Positions 22,136 to 29,084 of a DNA stretch of 33,271 bases are shown here, one piece after another. This DNA comes from Minisyncoccota bacterium (GTDB taxonomy: Bacteria; Patescibacteriota; Minisyncoccia; Minisyncoccales; JAQTPW01), in contig JAQTPW010000001.1 of the NCBI GenBank assembly GCA_028712565.1, positions 141,114-174,384 of the forward strand, in the 5' to 3' direction. Both the position numbers and the translations under genes were made by a program. The notes beneath the pieces are model-generated. The model did no database searches. It worked only from the letters and a program-made list of their open reading frames with translations, and was not told the origin of the DNA. Within the stretch, counting starts at the first letter, position 1. Each line of letters opens with the position of its first letter.

Positions 22136-23113
22136 ATGGGATACAACGAAAATGAAGACATTAATGTTTTGCTGGATCAGGCGGAAAAAAGAATTTTCAG
22201 CATTGCTCAAAAGGGCTTTACCCATGAGTTTATTCATGTAAAAAATGATTTGGAGGAAGCTTTCCAGAGAATTGACATGCTCTCAAAAGGCGGAGGATCT
22301 TTAAGGGGGATTTCCAGCGGATTTGTAGATTTGGATAATGTCTTGGCAGGTTTCCAGAAATCCGATTTGATAATCTTAGCTGCCCGCCCCTCTCTTGGAA
22401 AAAGCGCCCTAGCTATTAATTTTGCTTCAAACATTGCCATCTCCCAAAAAATCCCAGTTGGCGTATTTTCTCTTGAAATGTCCCGTGACCAAATAGTTGA
22501 TAGATTAATTTCTTCAATCGCAAATATAGACCTGTGGAAATTACGAACCGGACATTTATCCAACAAGGAAGACGATAATGATTTTGAAAAAATCCAGCAA
22601 TCGATGAGCATACTCTCTGAAGCCCCGATTTATATTGACGACGCCGCCGCTTCCAACGTTTTGCAAATGAAGGCAATGGCGCGAAGATTGCAGGCAGAAA
22701 AGGGATTGGGATTAATAGTAATTGATTATTTGCAGCTAATGGATCCTATGACTCCCGACGCCAGCCCTGTCCAACAGGTTTCTGATAATTCAAGGGCTCT
22801 AAAAGCTATGGCAAAAGAGCTAAATATCCCGGTTTTGGTTATTTCCCAATTATCCAGAGCAGTAGAGCAAAGATCTCCGCAAATACCAAGATTAGCGGAT
22901 TTGCGGCAGTCAGGCACCATAGAACAGGATGCCGACGTGGTTTTATTCATTTACAGGGAAGACAAATACAGGCAAGACGAATCTAGCCAAAAAGGGGTCG
23001 CCCAGGTAATCGTTGCAAAGCATAGAAATGGCCCTGTGGGGCAAATTGATATGTTCTTTGATGAAAGGACTGTCAGCTTCAAAAACCTAGAAAAGGGCTA
23101 CTTGGAGGAATAA
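22136..23113 (+). CDS. dnaB: Replicative DNA helicase DnaB, C-terminal ATPase part (frameshifted)
   Basis: This holds the linker and RecA-like motor. The linker helix ENEDINVLLDQAEKRIFSIAQ comes first. Walker A is ARPSLGKSA, then GVFSLEMSRDQIVDRL. Walker B is LIVIDYLQLM, followed by QLSRAVEQR, LRQSGTIEQDADVVLFIYRED and the arginine-finger region. All are as in DnaB. Upstream of the ATG at 22136 the same frame is open back to 22100 and still encodes DnaB sequence, so this ATG is internal and not the natural start. RecR follows after a 2-nt gap, so dnaB and recR are one transcription unit. No DnaC/DnaI loader is in the window. Confidence 0.92.
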   Translation: MGYNENEDINVLLDQAEKRIFSIAQKGFTHEFIHVKNDLEEAFQRIDMLSKGGGSLRGISSGFVDLDNVLAGFQKSDLIILAARPSLGKSALAINFASNIAISQKIPVGVFSLEMSRDQIVDRLISSIANIDLWKLRTGHLSNKEDDNDFEKIQQSMSILSEAPIYIDDAAASNVLQMKAMARRLQAEKGLGLIVIDYLQLMDPMTPDASPVQQVSDNSRALKAMAKELNIPVLVISQLSRAVEQRSPQIPRLADLRQSGTIEQDADVVLFIYREDKYRQDESSQKGVAQVIVAKHRNGPVGQIDMFFDERTVSFKNLEKGYLEE

Positions 23114-23115
23114 AT

Positions 23116-23721
23116 ATGTATTCAAAATCTGTTCAAAAATTAATTGATATTTTTTCAAAATTTCCAACAATTGGGCCGCGAACTGCTGCCCGTTTTGTTT
23201 TTTATTTAATTGATTTAAAAGACGAAGAGCTGGATGAAATTTTAAATTCTATTTCCGCGGTTAAAAGGAATATAAAGATCTGCATTTCTTGCTTTAATCC
23301 GTTTGAAGGGCAAGGCATGCTTTGCGAAATTTGCGTAAATCCCAGCCGCGACAAATCCTTGCTTTGCATTGTGGCGAAAGAAACGGATTTAAATTCACTA
23401 GAAAAGACAAAAAAATATAAAGGGCTATATTTTATTTTAGGAGGAACCGTATCGGCCTTAAAAAAAGCTGAGGTTGAAAAGTTAAGAATAAAAGAATTAG
23501 TGGCAAAAATAAAAAATCAACCGGAAATTTCGGAAATAATTTTAGCCCTGAATTCCAATTCGGAAGGCGAAGCCACCACTTTGTATTTAGAAAGATTATT
23601 AAAACCTTATATCTCTACTAATAAAAAAATAACCCGCCTAGGGCGGGGTTTGCCAGTCGGCGGCGAACTGGAATATGCCGACGAAGAAACTCTTTCTTCG
23701 GCATTGGAAAGCCGTAAGTAA
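23116..23721 (+). CDS. recR: Recombination mediator RecR
   Basis: At 201 residues, full length for RecR. The helix-hairpin-helix FSKFPTIGPRTAARFVFYLI opens the protein. The four-cysteine zinc finger is CISCFNPFEGQGMLCEIC (about 56-73). The Toprim domain follows with CIVAKETDLNSLEK, and EIILALNSNSEGEATTLYL carries the conserved glutamate. The end is KITRLGRGLPVGGELEYADEETL. With RecO or RecF it helps load RecA on gapped DNA. The ATG lies 2 nt after the dnaB stop, indicating co-transcription. It is convergent with rplU, with only a heptamer array between. Confidence 0.97.
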   Translation: MYSKSVQKLIDIFSKFPTIGPRTAARFVFYLIDLKDEELDEILNSISAVKRNIKICISCFNPFEGQGMLCEICVNPSRDKSLLCIVAKETDLNSLEKTKKYKGLYFILGGTVSALKKAEVEKLRIKELVAKIKNQPEISEIILALNSNSEGEATTLYLERLLKPYISTNKKITRLGRGLPVGGELEYADEETLSSALESRK

Positions 23722-23725
23722 ATAT

Positions 23726-23767
23726 TAGCTGGTAGTTGGTAACTAGTTACTAGTTACTCATTACCAG
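23726..23767. repeat. Heptamer repeat array between recR and rplU
   Basis: Six units of the type AGCTGGT / AACTAGT / TACTAGT / TACTCAT. The array runs into the rplU 3' end and supplies its stop codon and last residues. Confidence 0.75.
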
Positions 23768-24074
23768 ATACTATCTTTCCTATTTCCACTTCGGTGAAGG
23801 TCTGCCTATGGCCTTTTCTTTTTCTATAACGTTTTTTAGCTCGATATTTGAAAACAATCACTTTTTCACCTTTTCCCTGGGATAAAACTTTTCCGGAAAC
23901 TTCTGCCCCTTTTACCAAAGGATCCCCTATTTCTACCTTATTTCCTTTTTCCAAAAGCAAAACCTCTTTGAAGGTCACTTCATCCCCTTCTTTTTTGTTC
24001 AATTTTTCAATTTTTATTTTTTGTCCGGGAGAAACCACGTATTGTTTCCCGCCGGTTTGAATTACTGCTAGCAT
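23754..24074 (-). CDS. rplU: Large ribosomal subunit protein bL21
   Basis: 106 residues, normal length. It opens MLAVIQTGGKQYVVSPGQKIKIEKL, a textbook bL21 start, and continues with VLLLEKGNKVEIGDPLVKGAEV and KVIVFKYRAKKRYRKRKGHRQTFTEVEI, the basic rRNA-binding loop. The final SGNE and the stop come from the heptamer array, so the C-terminus is lineage-specific. In most bacteria rplU is followed by rpmA (bL27). Here the next gene downstream is the convergent recR, so rpmA is not adjacent. Upstream another AT-type heptamer array (24081-24128) separates it from rmuC. Confidence 0.97.
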   Translation of the reverse strand: MLAVIQTGGKQYVVSPGQKIKIEKLNKKEGDEVTFKEVLLLEKGNKVEIGDPLVKGAEVSGKVLSQGKGEKVIVFKYRAKKRYRKRKGHRQTFTEVEIGKIVSGNE

Positions 24075-24080
24075 ATTTTT

Positions 24081-24128
24081 GTTTAGAATTTAGTATTTAG
24101 TATTTAGAATTTAGAATTTAGAATTAAG
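24081..24128. repeat. AT-type heptamer array upstream of rplU
   Basis: Seven units ATTTAGA or ATTTAGT with few changes. The same unit recurs at 32645-32672 after mraZ. Confidence 0.8.
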
Positions 24129-24144
24129 ATTTGATGGCGATTTT

Positions 24145-25164
24145 TTAATCTTCCAGCTGGGGAGATTCAATTTCTTTTACTTCTATTTTAGGTTCCCCAT
24201 CTGTAATTTTTACCACATCTTTATCCACTTTGGCAAGCTCTTTTCCCGCCTTGTTGTAGCTGCTGACGGATAATGACAAATGTTCGCCCAGCTTTTTCAT
24301 ATAATCACTATAAGTGTATAAATGCTTTCCCAATCTTTCAACCTCCTTTATTATTTCCTGCGCCTGCTCGGAAATCTTCTGATTTCTTAATCCCTGAAGC
24401 ACAGTTTGCAGATAAGCCAGAAAAGAAGTTGGAGAAACAACTACCACTTTCTTTTTTGCCGCGTAATAAATCAAATTGTTTGTCTCTTCAACCACTATTC
24501 CAACCTTATTTATGAGCAAATCGTAAAAAACAGCTTCCGATGGAATGAACATAAACGCAAAGTCCATTGTCTTTTCTTCGGGTTTTACATATTTTGAAGT
24601 TTCATCAATCCTCATTTTCAAATCAGCAACAAAATTATTTTCATATCTCTTTTTTTCATCCGGGCTGCAGGGCTCTAACATCCGATTATAGTTTTCCAAG
24701 CTGAATTTTGAGTCAATCGGAATTATTCTTTTGTCCACAAAAACCACAGAATCAACTATCGTGCCGTCTTTGAACGAATACTGCATTTGATAGGAACCCG
24801 GCGGCAAAACATTTTTTAAAACAGTTTCCAAATAATACTCTCCCAAAATACCTCGCTGTTTTGGATTTTTAAGGATATCTTGAAGGTTTTTAAGCTGGTC
24901 GGCAAAACTCTTTATCTGCTTATTTGTTTCCATTAATTCTGTTACCTTTTCTGTTGCATCTGTAACGATTTTCAAGCTCTGGTTATACTGAGTTTGGATA
25001 TTTCTGTTTGATTCTGACAATTTGCTATCCACTGCCTGATTTAATTCATTCAACCTTTGCATTATCAAAAGATTTTCCTCTTGAGAAGATTTTTTAGGTC
25101 TCAATAGTAAAAAAATAACAACACCCAATCCCACTACAACTAAAATTGAAAGAAAATCAGGCAT
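24145..25164 (-). CDS. rmuC: RmuC family DNA recombination protein
   Basis: 339 residues. An N-terminal membrane anchor (SILVVVGLGVVIFLLL, about 5-20) is followed by a coiled coil (~30-95, QRLNELNQAVDSKLSESNRNIQ and onward) and the RmuC domain. The latter has GILGEYYLETVLKNVLPPGSY, VVFVDKRIIPIDSKFSLENYNRML and FMFIPSEAVFYDLL, all diagnostic. The domain is nuclease-like, with the DSKF motif holding a likely catalytic acidic-lysine pair. In E. coli RmuC limits inversions at short inverted repeats, which is notable in a genome full of such repeats. I chose the ATG at 25164. A GTG five codons upstream would start inside the preceding gene's end. It is co-directional with, and 14 nt after, the exchanger gene. 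Confidence 0.93.
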   Translation of the reverse strand: MPDFLSILVVVGLGVVIFLLLRPKKSSQEENLLIMQRLNELNQAVDSKLSESNRNIQTQYNQSLKIVTDATEKVTELMETNKQIKSFADQLKNLQDILKNPKQRGILGEYYLETVLKNVLPPGSYQMQYSFKDGTIVDSVVFVDKRIIPIDSKFSLENYNRMLEPCSPDEKKRYENNFVADLKMRIDETSKYVKPEEKTMDFAFMFIPSEAVFYDLLINKVGIVVEETNNLIYYAAKKKVVVVSPTSFLAYLQTVLQGLRNQKISEQAQEIIKEVERLGKHLYTYSDYMKKLGEHLSLSVSSYNKAGKELAKVDKDVVKITDGEPKIEVKEIESPQLED

Positions 25165-25178
25165 AAAATATATTAGCA

Positions 25179-26177
25179 CTAAATTGTTATAATTTCAACT
25201 GCGACAAAGGCAAAATAAATAAGCAATAAAAGGAACGCTTCGCTTTTTGTAATTTTGTGGCCGGTGCGGATACAGAATAGGAAAAATACCGCAGAAATCG
25301 CCAAAAACAATCTGCCTACCGCAAAAGGCGCAATATCGGCAGTAGCAATAGGAGAGATTAAAACAACGACTCCCAAAACCAGCGTAGTCGTCATAATTAC
25401 AGATCCCATAACATCACCTGCTACCATCCAGTCCTGGCCTTTTCTGGCGGCCTGCAAAGTGAAAGAGCTCTCGGGCAAAGCCGTTCCCAAACCCACAATC
25501 AGAATGCCAATTAGGGCCAAAGGCAAATGAAAACTCTCGGAAAAATAAACTGTTGAAGAAACAATTCCCTGGGAAGACAAAAGTAAAAGAGATATTGAAA
25601 AAATAAATAAAAACAAGTTTTTAAAGAAAAATTTCAAGGTCATTTTTTCTGAAATCCCGTCATAAGTTTTTTTAAACCGGTCTTCTTTTATAAACAGCCA
25701 GAACATATAAGCTGCAAACGCGCTCAGCAATATAATTCCATCTAGCCGCGAAAGATTGCCGTCTAACATTAAAAGCAAGGGCAAAATAGCAACCCCAATT
25801 GTAAAAATTGAACTGCCCTGAACGGTCCGGCTCGGAACTGAAAGCCCTTTTACGGAAACTAAAGCGGATAATGCCACAATTAATGTTAAATCGGCAATAT
25901 TTGTCCCGACGACATCGCTTAAAGCAAGTTTTGGAATTCCTTTCAATGCCGCAGTTATATCAACAAAAAAATTGGGAATTGTCGTGGCGACAGCCATTAT
26001 AAAAAAAGAGACCACGAATTCTTTCCAGCCAAGAAACTTGGATATTTTAGTTAAGGCGCTTACCAAAAAATTGCTGGAGAAAAAAAGTATAGCAAAAGAA
26101 CCAATCAAAACAATAATATTCCCTAAAAGAGTATGGAAGAGAAACGAAACCGCTATCGCAAAAAAACAGGAAATCAT
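25179..26177 (-). CDS. CaCA-family Na+/Ca2+ exchanger-like protein with altered first alpha-repeat
   Basis: 332 residues, ten or more membrane spans and two inverted alpha-repeats, as in YrbG and NCX_Mj. Repeat one is MAVATTIPNFFVDITAALKG with ALSDVVGTNIADL. Repeat two is GLGTALPESSFTLQAARKG with AGDVMGSVIM. The ion-binding glutamate is kept in repeat two (PES, Glu236). In repeat one the equivalent residue (Glu54 of NCX_Mj) is asparagine (Asn69). The protein should be an antiporter moving cations across the membrane, but loss of one acidic ligand argues for altered ion selectivity or stoichiometry. A short basic cytoplasmic loop (KEDRFKKTYDG) divides the halves. It is followed closely by rmuC. 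Confidence 0.88.
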   Translation of the reverse strand: MISCFFAIAVSFLFHTLLGNIIVLIGSFAILFFSSNFLVSALTKISKFLGWKEFVVSFFIMAVATTIPNFFVDITAALKGIPKLALSDVVGTNIADLTLIVALSALVSVKGLSVPSRTVQGSSIFTIGVAILPLLLMLDGNLSRLDGIILLSAFAAYMFWLFIKEDRFKKTYDGISEKMTLKFFFKNLFLFIFSISLLLLSSQGIVSSTVYFSESFHLPLALIGILIVGLGTALPESSFTLQAARKGQDWMVAGDVMGSVIMTTTLVLGVVVLISPIATADIAPFAVGRLFLAISAVFFLFCIRTGHKITKSEAFLLLLIYFAFVAVEIITI

Positions 26178-26227
26178 ATTACTTTATTGTAATAAAAAAC
26201 GGGACTAATTAAAAGTCCGCTTATCTG

Positions 26228-26300
26228 CGCCGCCTACCGGAGTCGAACCGGTGTTACAAGAATGAGAATCTTGCGTCCTAAGCCACTAGACGAAGGCGGC
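26228..26300 (-). tRNA. tRNA-Glu (anticodon CTC)
   Basis: Minus strand. Acceptor GCCGCCT/AGGCGGC with discriminator G; CCA is not encoded (CAG follows). The anticodon stem CAAGA/TCTTG holds loop TTCTCAT, reading CUC. The T-arm is ACCGG TTCGACT CCGGT. CTC reads GAG, so a second tRNA-Glu (TTC) must exist elsewhere unless wobble suffices. Confidence 0.93.
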
Positions 26301-26320
26301 AAGGGGAAGGGGAAATGGTC

Positions 26321-26764
26321 TTATTTTTGGATGTTTCGCCCAAGCTTATCTTCGCACCTTTGAAGAAGAGCTTTGATTTTAGTTATTTCAGGATCATCTT
26401 CCAGAAATAACTTTTTTGTCACTAAGAAATTCAATGGCTTGATGTCTTGATCTTCCCGAAATCCGTGTCGATGGAGTTCCTCGTTGTTATCGGCAATAGC
26501 GCCATATATTTCATCCACGCTTGCGTTTGCCTGATACGCGACGGTCAGACGACAAACCAAACGAACCTGATTAAGGATAACTACTTCAGAAGCTGATACA
26601 ATATGGCCATTTGCCAAAATTTCAGCAACTAACTTACTCATCCGTTCAATATCAGATTCTCTAATACCGGGTGGAAGCTTTTTTTCAGCTGACCGCCATC
26701 CCTTAGCCTCGGTTCTTTTGAATTGTTTTTTTGGATATTTCAACTCTTTCTCCTTTCCGACCAT
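26321..26764 (-). CDS. Conserved-looking protein of unknown function
   Basis: I do not recognise this 147-residue soluble protein. The N-terminus is very basic (KEKELKYPKKQFKRTEAKGWRSAEKK). A predicted mostly helical body follows, with SDIERMSKLVAEILANGHIVSASEVVILNQVRLVCRLTVAYQANASVDEIY and then EELHRHGFREDQDIKPLNFL. No catalytic motif is evident. The single cysteines and histidines do not form a metal site that I can see. The ATG at 26764 has a G-rich stretch abutting it (AAGGGGG), unusually close for a Shine-Dalgarno site. A TTG start at 26776, or a TTG about ten codons downstream after AAAGGAG, are alternatives. It lies between tRNA-Glu and the terminator at 26831-26852. Confidence 0.65.
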   Translation of the reverse strand: MVGKEKELKYPKKQFKRTEAKGWRSAEKKLPPGIRESDIERMSKLVAEILANGHIVSASEVVILNQVRLVCRLTVAYQANASVDEIYGAIADNNEELHRHGFREDQDIKPLNFLVTKKLFLEDDPEITKIKALLQRCEDKLGRNIQK

Positions 26765-26830
26765 CCCCCTTAACAAGAAGCTAATATTAAACTACCACGG
26801 AGTCCTAATTTTGTCCATTTTAAAAAATAA

Positions 26831-26852
26831 GTGGCAGTTAGTTAACTGCCAC
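26831..26852 (-). terminator. Terminator overlapping the stop of the glucan-phosphorylase-like gene
   Basis: Perfect 10-bp stem GTGGCAGTTA/TAACTGCCAC with a 2-nt centre, followed on the minus strand by TTATTTTTT. The stop codon at 26838 lies inside the stem. Confidence 0.8.
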
Positions 26853-28361
26853 AAAAGAATTAAAAATATTATCGTATAATTTTAAAGTACCAGTAATATC
26901 AATCTTTTTTCGGCTCTCAAAAGTATTTTCCATCAAATAAAGCAAAGTGTCGTTTTTTTCCTCGATCGTTTCGTAATAGATCTGAGAATATGCTTTTGCT
27001 TTCTGATAAACAGTATAAGAACTGTAAGGGTCAATGAAAAATCCGTTGCCTTCGTGAGTTTCAGGATTAAATTCAGAAATAAATTCTACATCTCCTCCGG
27101 TCTTTGAGGTAATTGTAGGAATGCCGTTAATAGTCCATCTTTGAGTTGAAGTGCCGCAGGCTTCGCGTTTTTTAATAGGACAGTGAAGCCCAAGGTCTAA
27201 TCCCCAGCCAAACAGTTTTAAAAGCTCAAAATCGTATCTCTGCAGAAAAACAAAATTTTTATTTAGCAGCGGATCTTGCATCCATTTATTGAACTCGTTA
27301 ATCCAAGCCCAGCAGTTGCTATCGGCAACATAACCTGCGCAGAGAAATTGCATGCCAAGGCCTTCGAGCTTTCCGAAAACCGTATCAACTGATTCTCCTC
27401 TTTCGGCGCAAATTGCCCGAATTATAGGAGCTATCATATCATACTGGTTTTTGTAGGAAACTAACCTCCTCGCAAATCCGAATATCGGATTTTTCAGGTT
27501 GAAATTTAAACCCAGCTTATCCAGCGAATCTTTTTTTATTTCTTGATGAATTTGCCACAGCTTAAACCTATCAATATTATCTCCGGCCTCTCTTAATCTC
27601 GGGTTTTGCCAAGTATCTTGATGAGACCCATTCCGGATGCCGCAAACCTTTTCCGTATATTTAGGATATGTTTCTTGGGTCGTTTGAGAATGCTCTTTGC
27701 ATACCCCATTTATCCGGTCAGCCATGCTTATTGCCGCCAGAGTAAAATCCATGCAGCCGTTCTGGACAAAATAATTATGGAATTCATCGCTTACCTTTAG
27801 CTCCGGAAACCATTCTTTATCATACCTTTCATTTCCTGCCAATTCAGGAGTATGAATGGTAAAAAGAATTTTTGATCCGTTGGAAAATGGATCTTTTTTT
27901 ATTTCCGGCAAGACAACAGCTGTATGCGACTCATTAAGCCAGATAATGTCGGGTTTAATGTTCAATGTTTTTAAAACAATAGGCACAGTTTTCCCAAACA
28001 AAATTTCTTGCTGAAGCCGTCGCCACCGGTTATCCGTATACAAGTAATCGAAAACTGAGGGACATTCCAAACCAAGAAGAAAAACATTATTTCGGTTGGT
28101 AATATTCCGGACATTTACAGTGTTCCCTAAGACATCCAGAGTGAGTATTTTTGGCGCAATGGTATCGTAGAAAACTCCATGCCCGTTTACCCAGCAATTA
28201 GAATACAAAGGAACAATCGCAGTTAATTTTTTATCAAGACACCAACCATTTTTTATATCCCCTCCCAAAATTCCAAGTCCTCCCCTGAAATTTGCTATTT
28301 GCGCCAAATCCGGAAGTTCAGTCATCAGCATCTCAAAAGAAAGAAGCAAAACGCCCTTCAT
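26838..28361 (-). CDS. Alpha-glucan phosphorylase-like protein (GT35-type) lacking the PLP lysine
   Basis: 507 residues. The N-terminus carries the phosphorylase motif GGLGILGGD (27-35). IIWLNESHTAVVLPE (139-153) and HTPELAG (170-176) match the short alpha-glucan phosphorylases (TIGR02094-like). The C-terminal half has FGFARRLVSYKNQYD (294-308), FVFLQRYDFELLKLFGWGLDLGL (370-392) and REACGTSTQRWTINGI (399-414). In active phosphorylases the last motif is EASGTSxMKxxxNG, where the lysine binds pyridoxal phosphate. Here that position is arginine (Arg408). The enzyme may have lost phosphorolysis, become a glycosyltransferase, or serve another role. A clear Shine-Dalgarno site AAGGAGG (28368-28374) is 6 nt before the ATG. 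A glycogen-related role is inferred only from the family. Confidence 0.82.
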   Translation of the reverse strand: MKGVLLLSFEMLMTELPDLAQIANFRGGLGILGGDIKNGWCLDKKLTAIVPLYSNCWVNGHGVFYDTIAPKILTLDVLGNTVNVRNITNRNNVFLLGLECPSVFDYLYTDNRWRRLQQEILFGKTVPIVLKTLNIKPDIIWLNESHTAVVLPEIKKDPFSNGSKILFTIHTPELAGNERYDKEWFPELKVSDEFHNYFVQNGCMDFTLAAISMADRINGVCKEHSQTTQETYPKYTEKVCGIRNGSHQDTWQNPRLREAGDNIDRFKLWQIHQEIKKDSLDKLGLNFNLKNPIFGFARRLVSYKNQYDMIAPIIRAICAERGESVDTVFGKLEGLGMQFLCAGYVADSNCWAWINEFNKWMQDPLLNKNFVFLQRYDFELLKLFGWGLDLGLHCPIKKREACGTSTQRWTINGIPTITSKTGGDVEFISEFNPETHEGNGFFIDPYSSYTVYQKAKAYSQIYYETIEEKNDTLLYLMENTFESRKKIDITGTLKLYDNIFNSFVAVN

Positions 28362-28455
28362 CGAATTCCTCCTTCTCGCCTACTTCGTTATGTCAATGAA
28401 CAAAAAATTGCACTTATCAAATACTATAATATTTGAAAAAATTTGCAAACAAAAA

Positions 28456-28488
28456 GCCGCCATTGTCTATAAAGGCAGACAAGGCGGC
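28456..28488 (-). terminator. Intrinsic terminator of the 105-residue gene
   Basis: Stem GCCGCC-TTGTCT / AGACAA-GGCGGC (12 bp with one bulged A, 8-nt loop), followed on the minus strand by five T. It lies 12 nt after the stop at 28501. Confidence 0.9.
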
Positions 28489-28500
28489 ATATTCGTTTTA

Positions 28501-28818
28501 TTATTCGCATATCGAAACAGAAACAACCTCACTCATTTTAAAAGGTATCAGTTTCCCTATTGATTCTATATCAGTAGAACTTAAAATGTACATATTAATG
28601 GGAAAACCATCGTAATAACCCTTCGTACATTTACCTCGGCATTCAATCATCTTGTCGTTCTGCAAAAGCTTAATAAGAATGACCGGCATCTTTTTTAAAT
28701 CGCACGGATTATTAGAAGTCACTGTTGTCCTACTGATAGTTTCTCTTATCTTTCGCTTCTCACCATCGGAAAGAATTGCTTTAGTGTTATTTAAGCCTTT
28801 TAAAATCTCAGTTGCCAT
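28501..28818 (-). CDS. Unknown 105-residue protein behind an attenuator leader
   Basis: I do not recognise this small soluble protein. It has no signal peptide or membrane span. It is basic in the first half (LSDGEKRKIRETISRTT), with a cysteine before DLKKMPVILIKLLQNDKM, then ECRGKCTKGYYDGFPINMYIL and a final cysteine. That layout could form a beta-rich domain with a CxxxC-like pair (ECRGKC). A strong Shine-Dalgarno site (AAGGAGG, 28822-28828) precedes the ATG at a short spacing. The gene is a single transcription unit with its own promoter at 29040-29067, a leader of about 215 nt that contains a peptide ORF and an antiterminator/terminator pair, and its own terminator. Strong leader control suggests a conditionally needed protein. 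No function is offered. Confidence 0.75.
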   Translation of the reverse strand: MATEILKGLNNTKAILSDGEKRKIRETISRTTVTSNNPCDLKKMPVILIKLLQNDKMIECRGKCTKGYYDGFPINMYILSSTDIESIGKLIPFKMSEVVSVSICE

Positions 28819-28864
28819 ATTCCTCCTTTCAAATATTTAGATATTAAAGATCTTTCAAAAAAAG

Positions 28865-28929
28865 AGCTGGTCCTCTTGACCAGCTGAATTTTCTTTACCT
28901 TTTTAGTCCCCAAGAAAACTCAGCTGGTC
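28865..28929 (-). promoter_or_regulatory. Antiterminator/terminator attenuator
   Basis: On the minus strand three arms can be read. A is 28912-28929 (GACCAGCTGAGTTTTCTT). B is 28878-28895 (AAGAAAATTCAGCTGGTC), fully paired with A apart from one G-U over 18 bp. C is 28865-28872 (GACCAGCT), followed by seven T. The 3' half of B pairs perfectly with C as a terminator with a 5-nt loop. A:B and B:C exclude each other, as in attenuators. Confidence 0.85.
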
Positions 28930-28982
28930 ACTGGAACAGCTTTGATAGCAAATAGGAATCTTTGTAAATTTGAAATTTTCAT
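28920..28982 (-). CDS. Putative leader peptide (20 residues)
   Basis: ATG at 28982 opens a 20-codon ORF starting MKISNLQRFLFAIK and ending in AVPVTS. Its stop TGA (28920-28922) lies inside arm A of the attenuator. A ribosome reaching the stop would cover arm A, freeing B to form the terminator with C. No strong Shine-Dalgarno site is present (ACGGAAAATG). The position, more than the peptide itself, supports it as a leader peptide. Confidence 0.55.
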   Translation of the reverse strand: MKISNLQRFLFAIKAVPVTS

Positions 28983-29039
28983 TTTCCGTATATTATGACG
29001 TTTCTACCCCTAATTTATTACACAATTCCCAATTTGTAA

Positions 29040-29067
29040 ATTTTAGCAAATTTGGCGATTTTGTCAA
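29040..29067 (-). promoter_or_regulatory. Promoter of the attenuator-controlled gene
   Basis: Minus-strand TTGACA (29062-29067) and TAAAAT (29040-29045) spaced by 16 nt. The predicted start near 29033 gives a leader of about 215 nt. It lies only 18 nt beyond the stop of the Mur-like gene. Confidence 0.7.
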
Positions 29068-29084
29068 TACCCGGTTTTTACTGG

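Noticed and set aside
23631-23651. GC-rich hairpin in recR that looks like a terminator
   Set aside because: It encodes the conserved RLGRGLPVGG segment of RecR, lies well before the stop and has an internal bulge.
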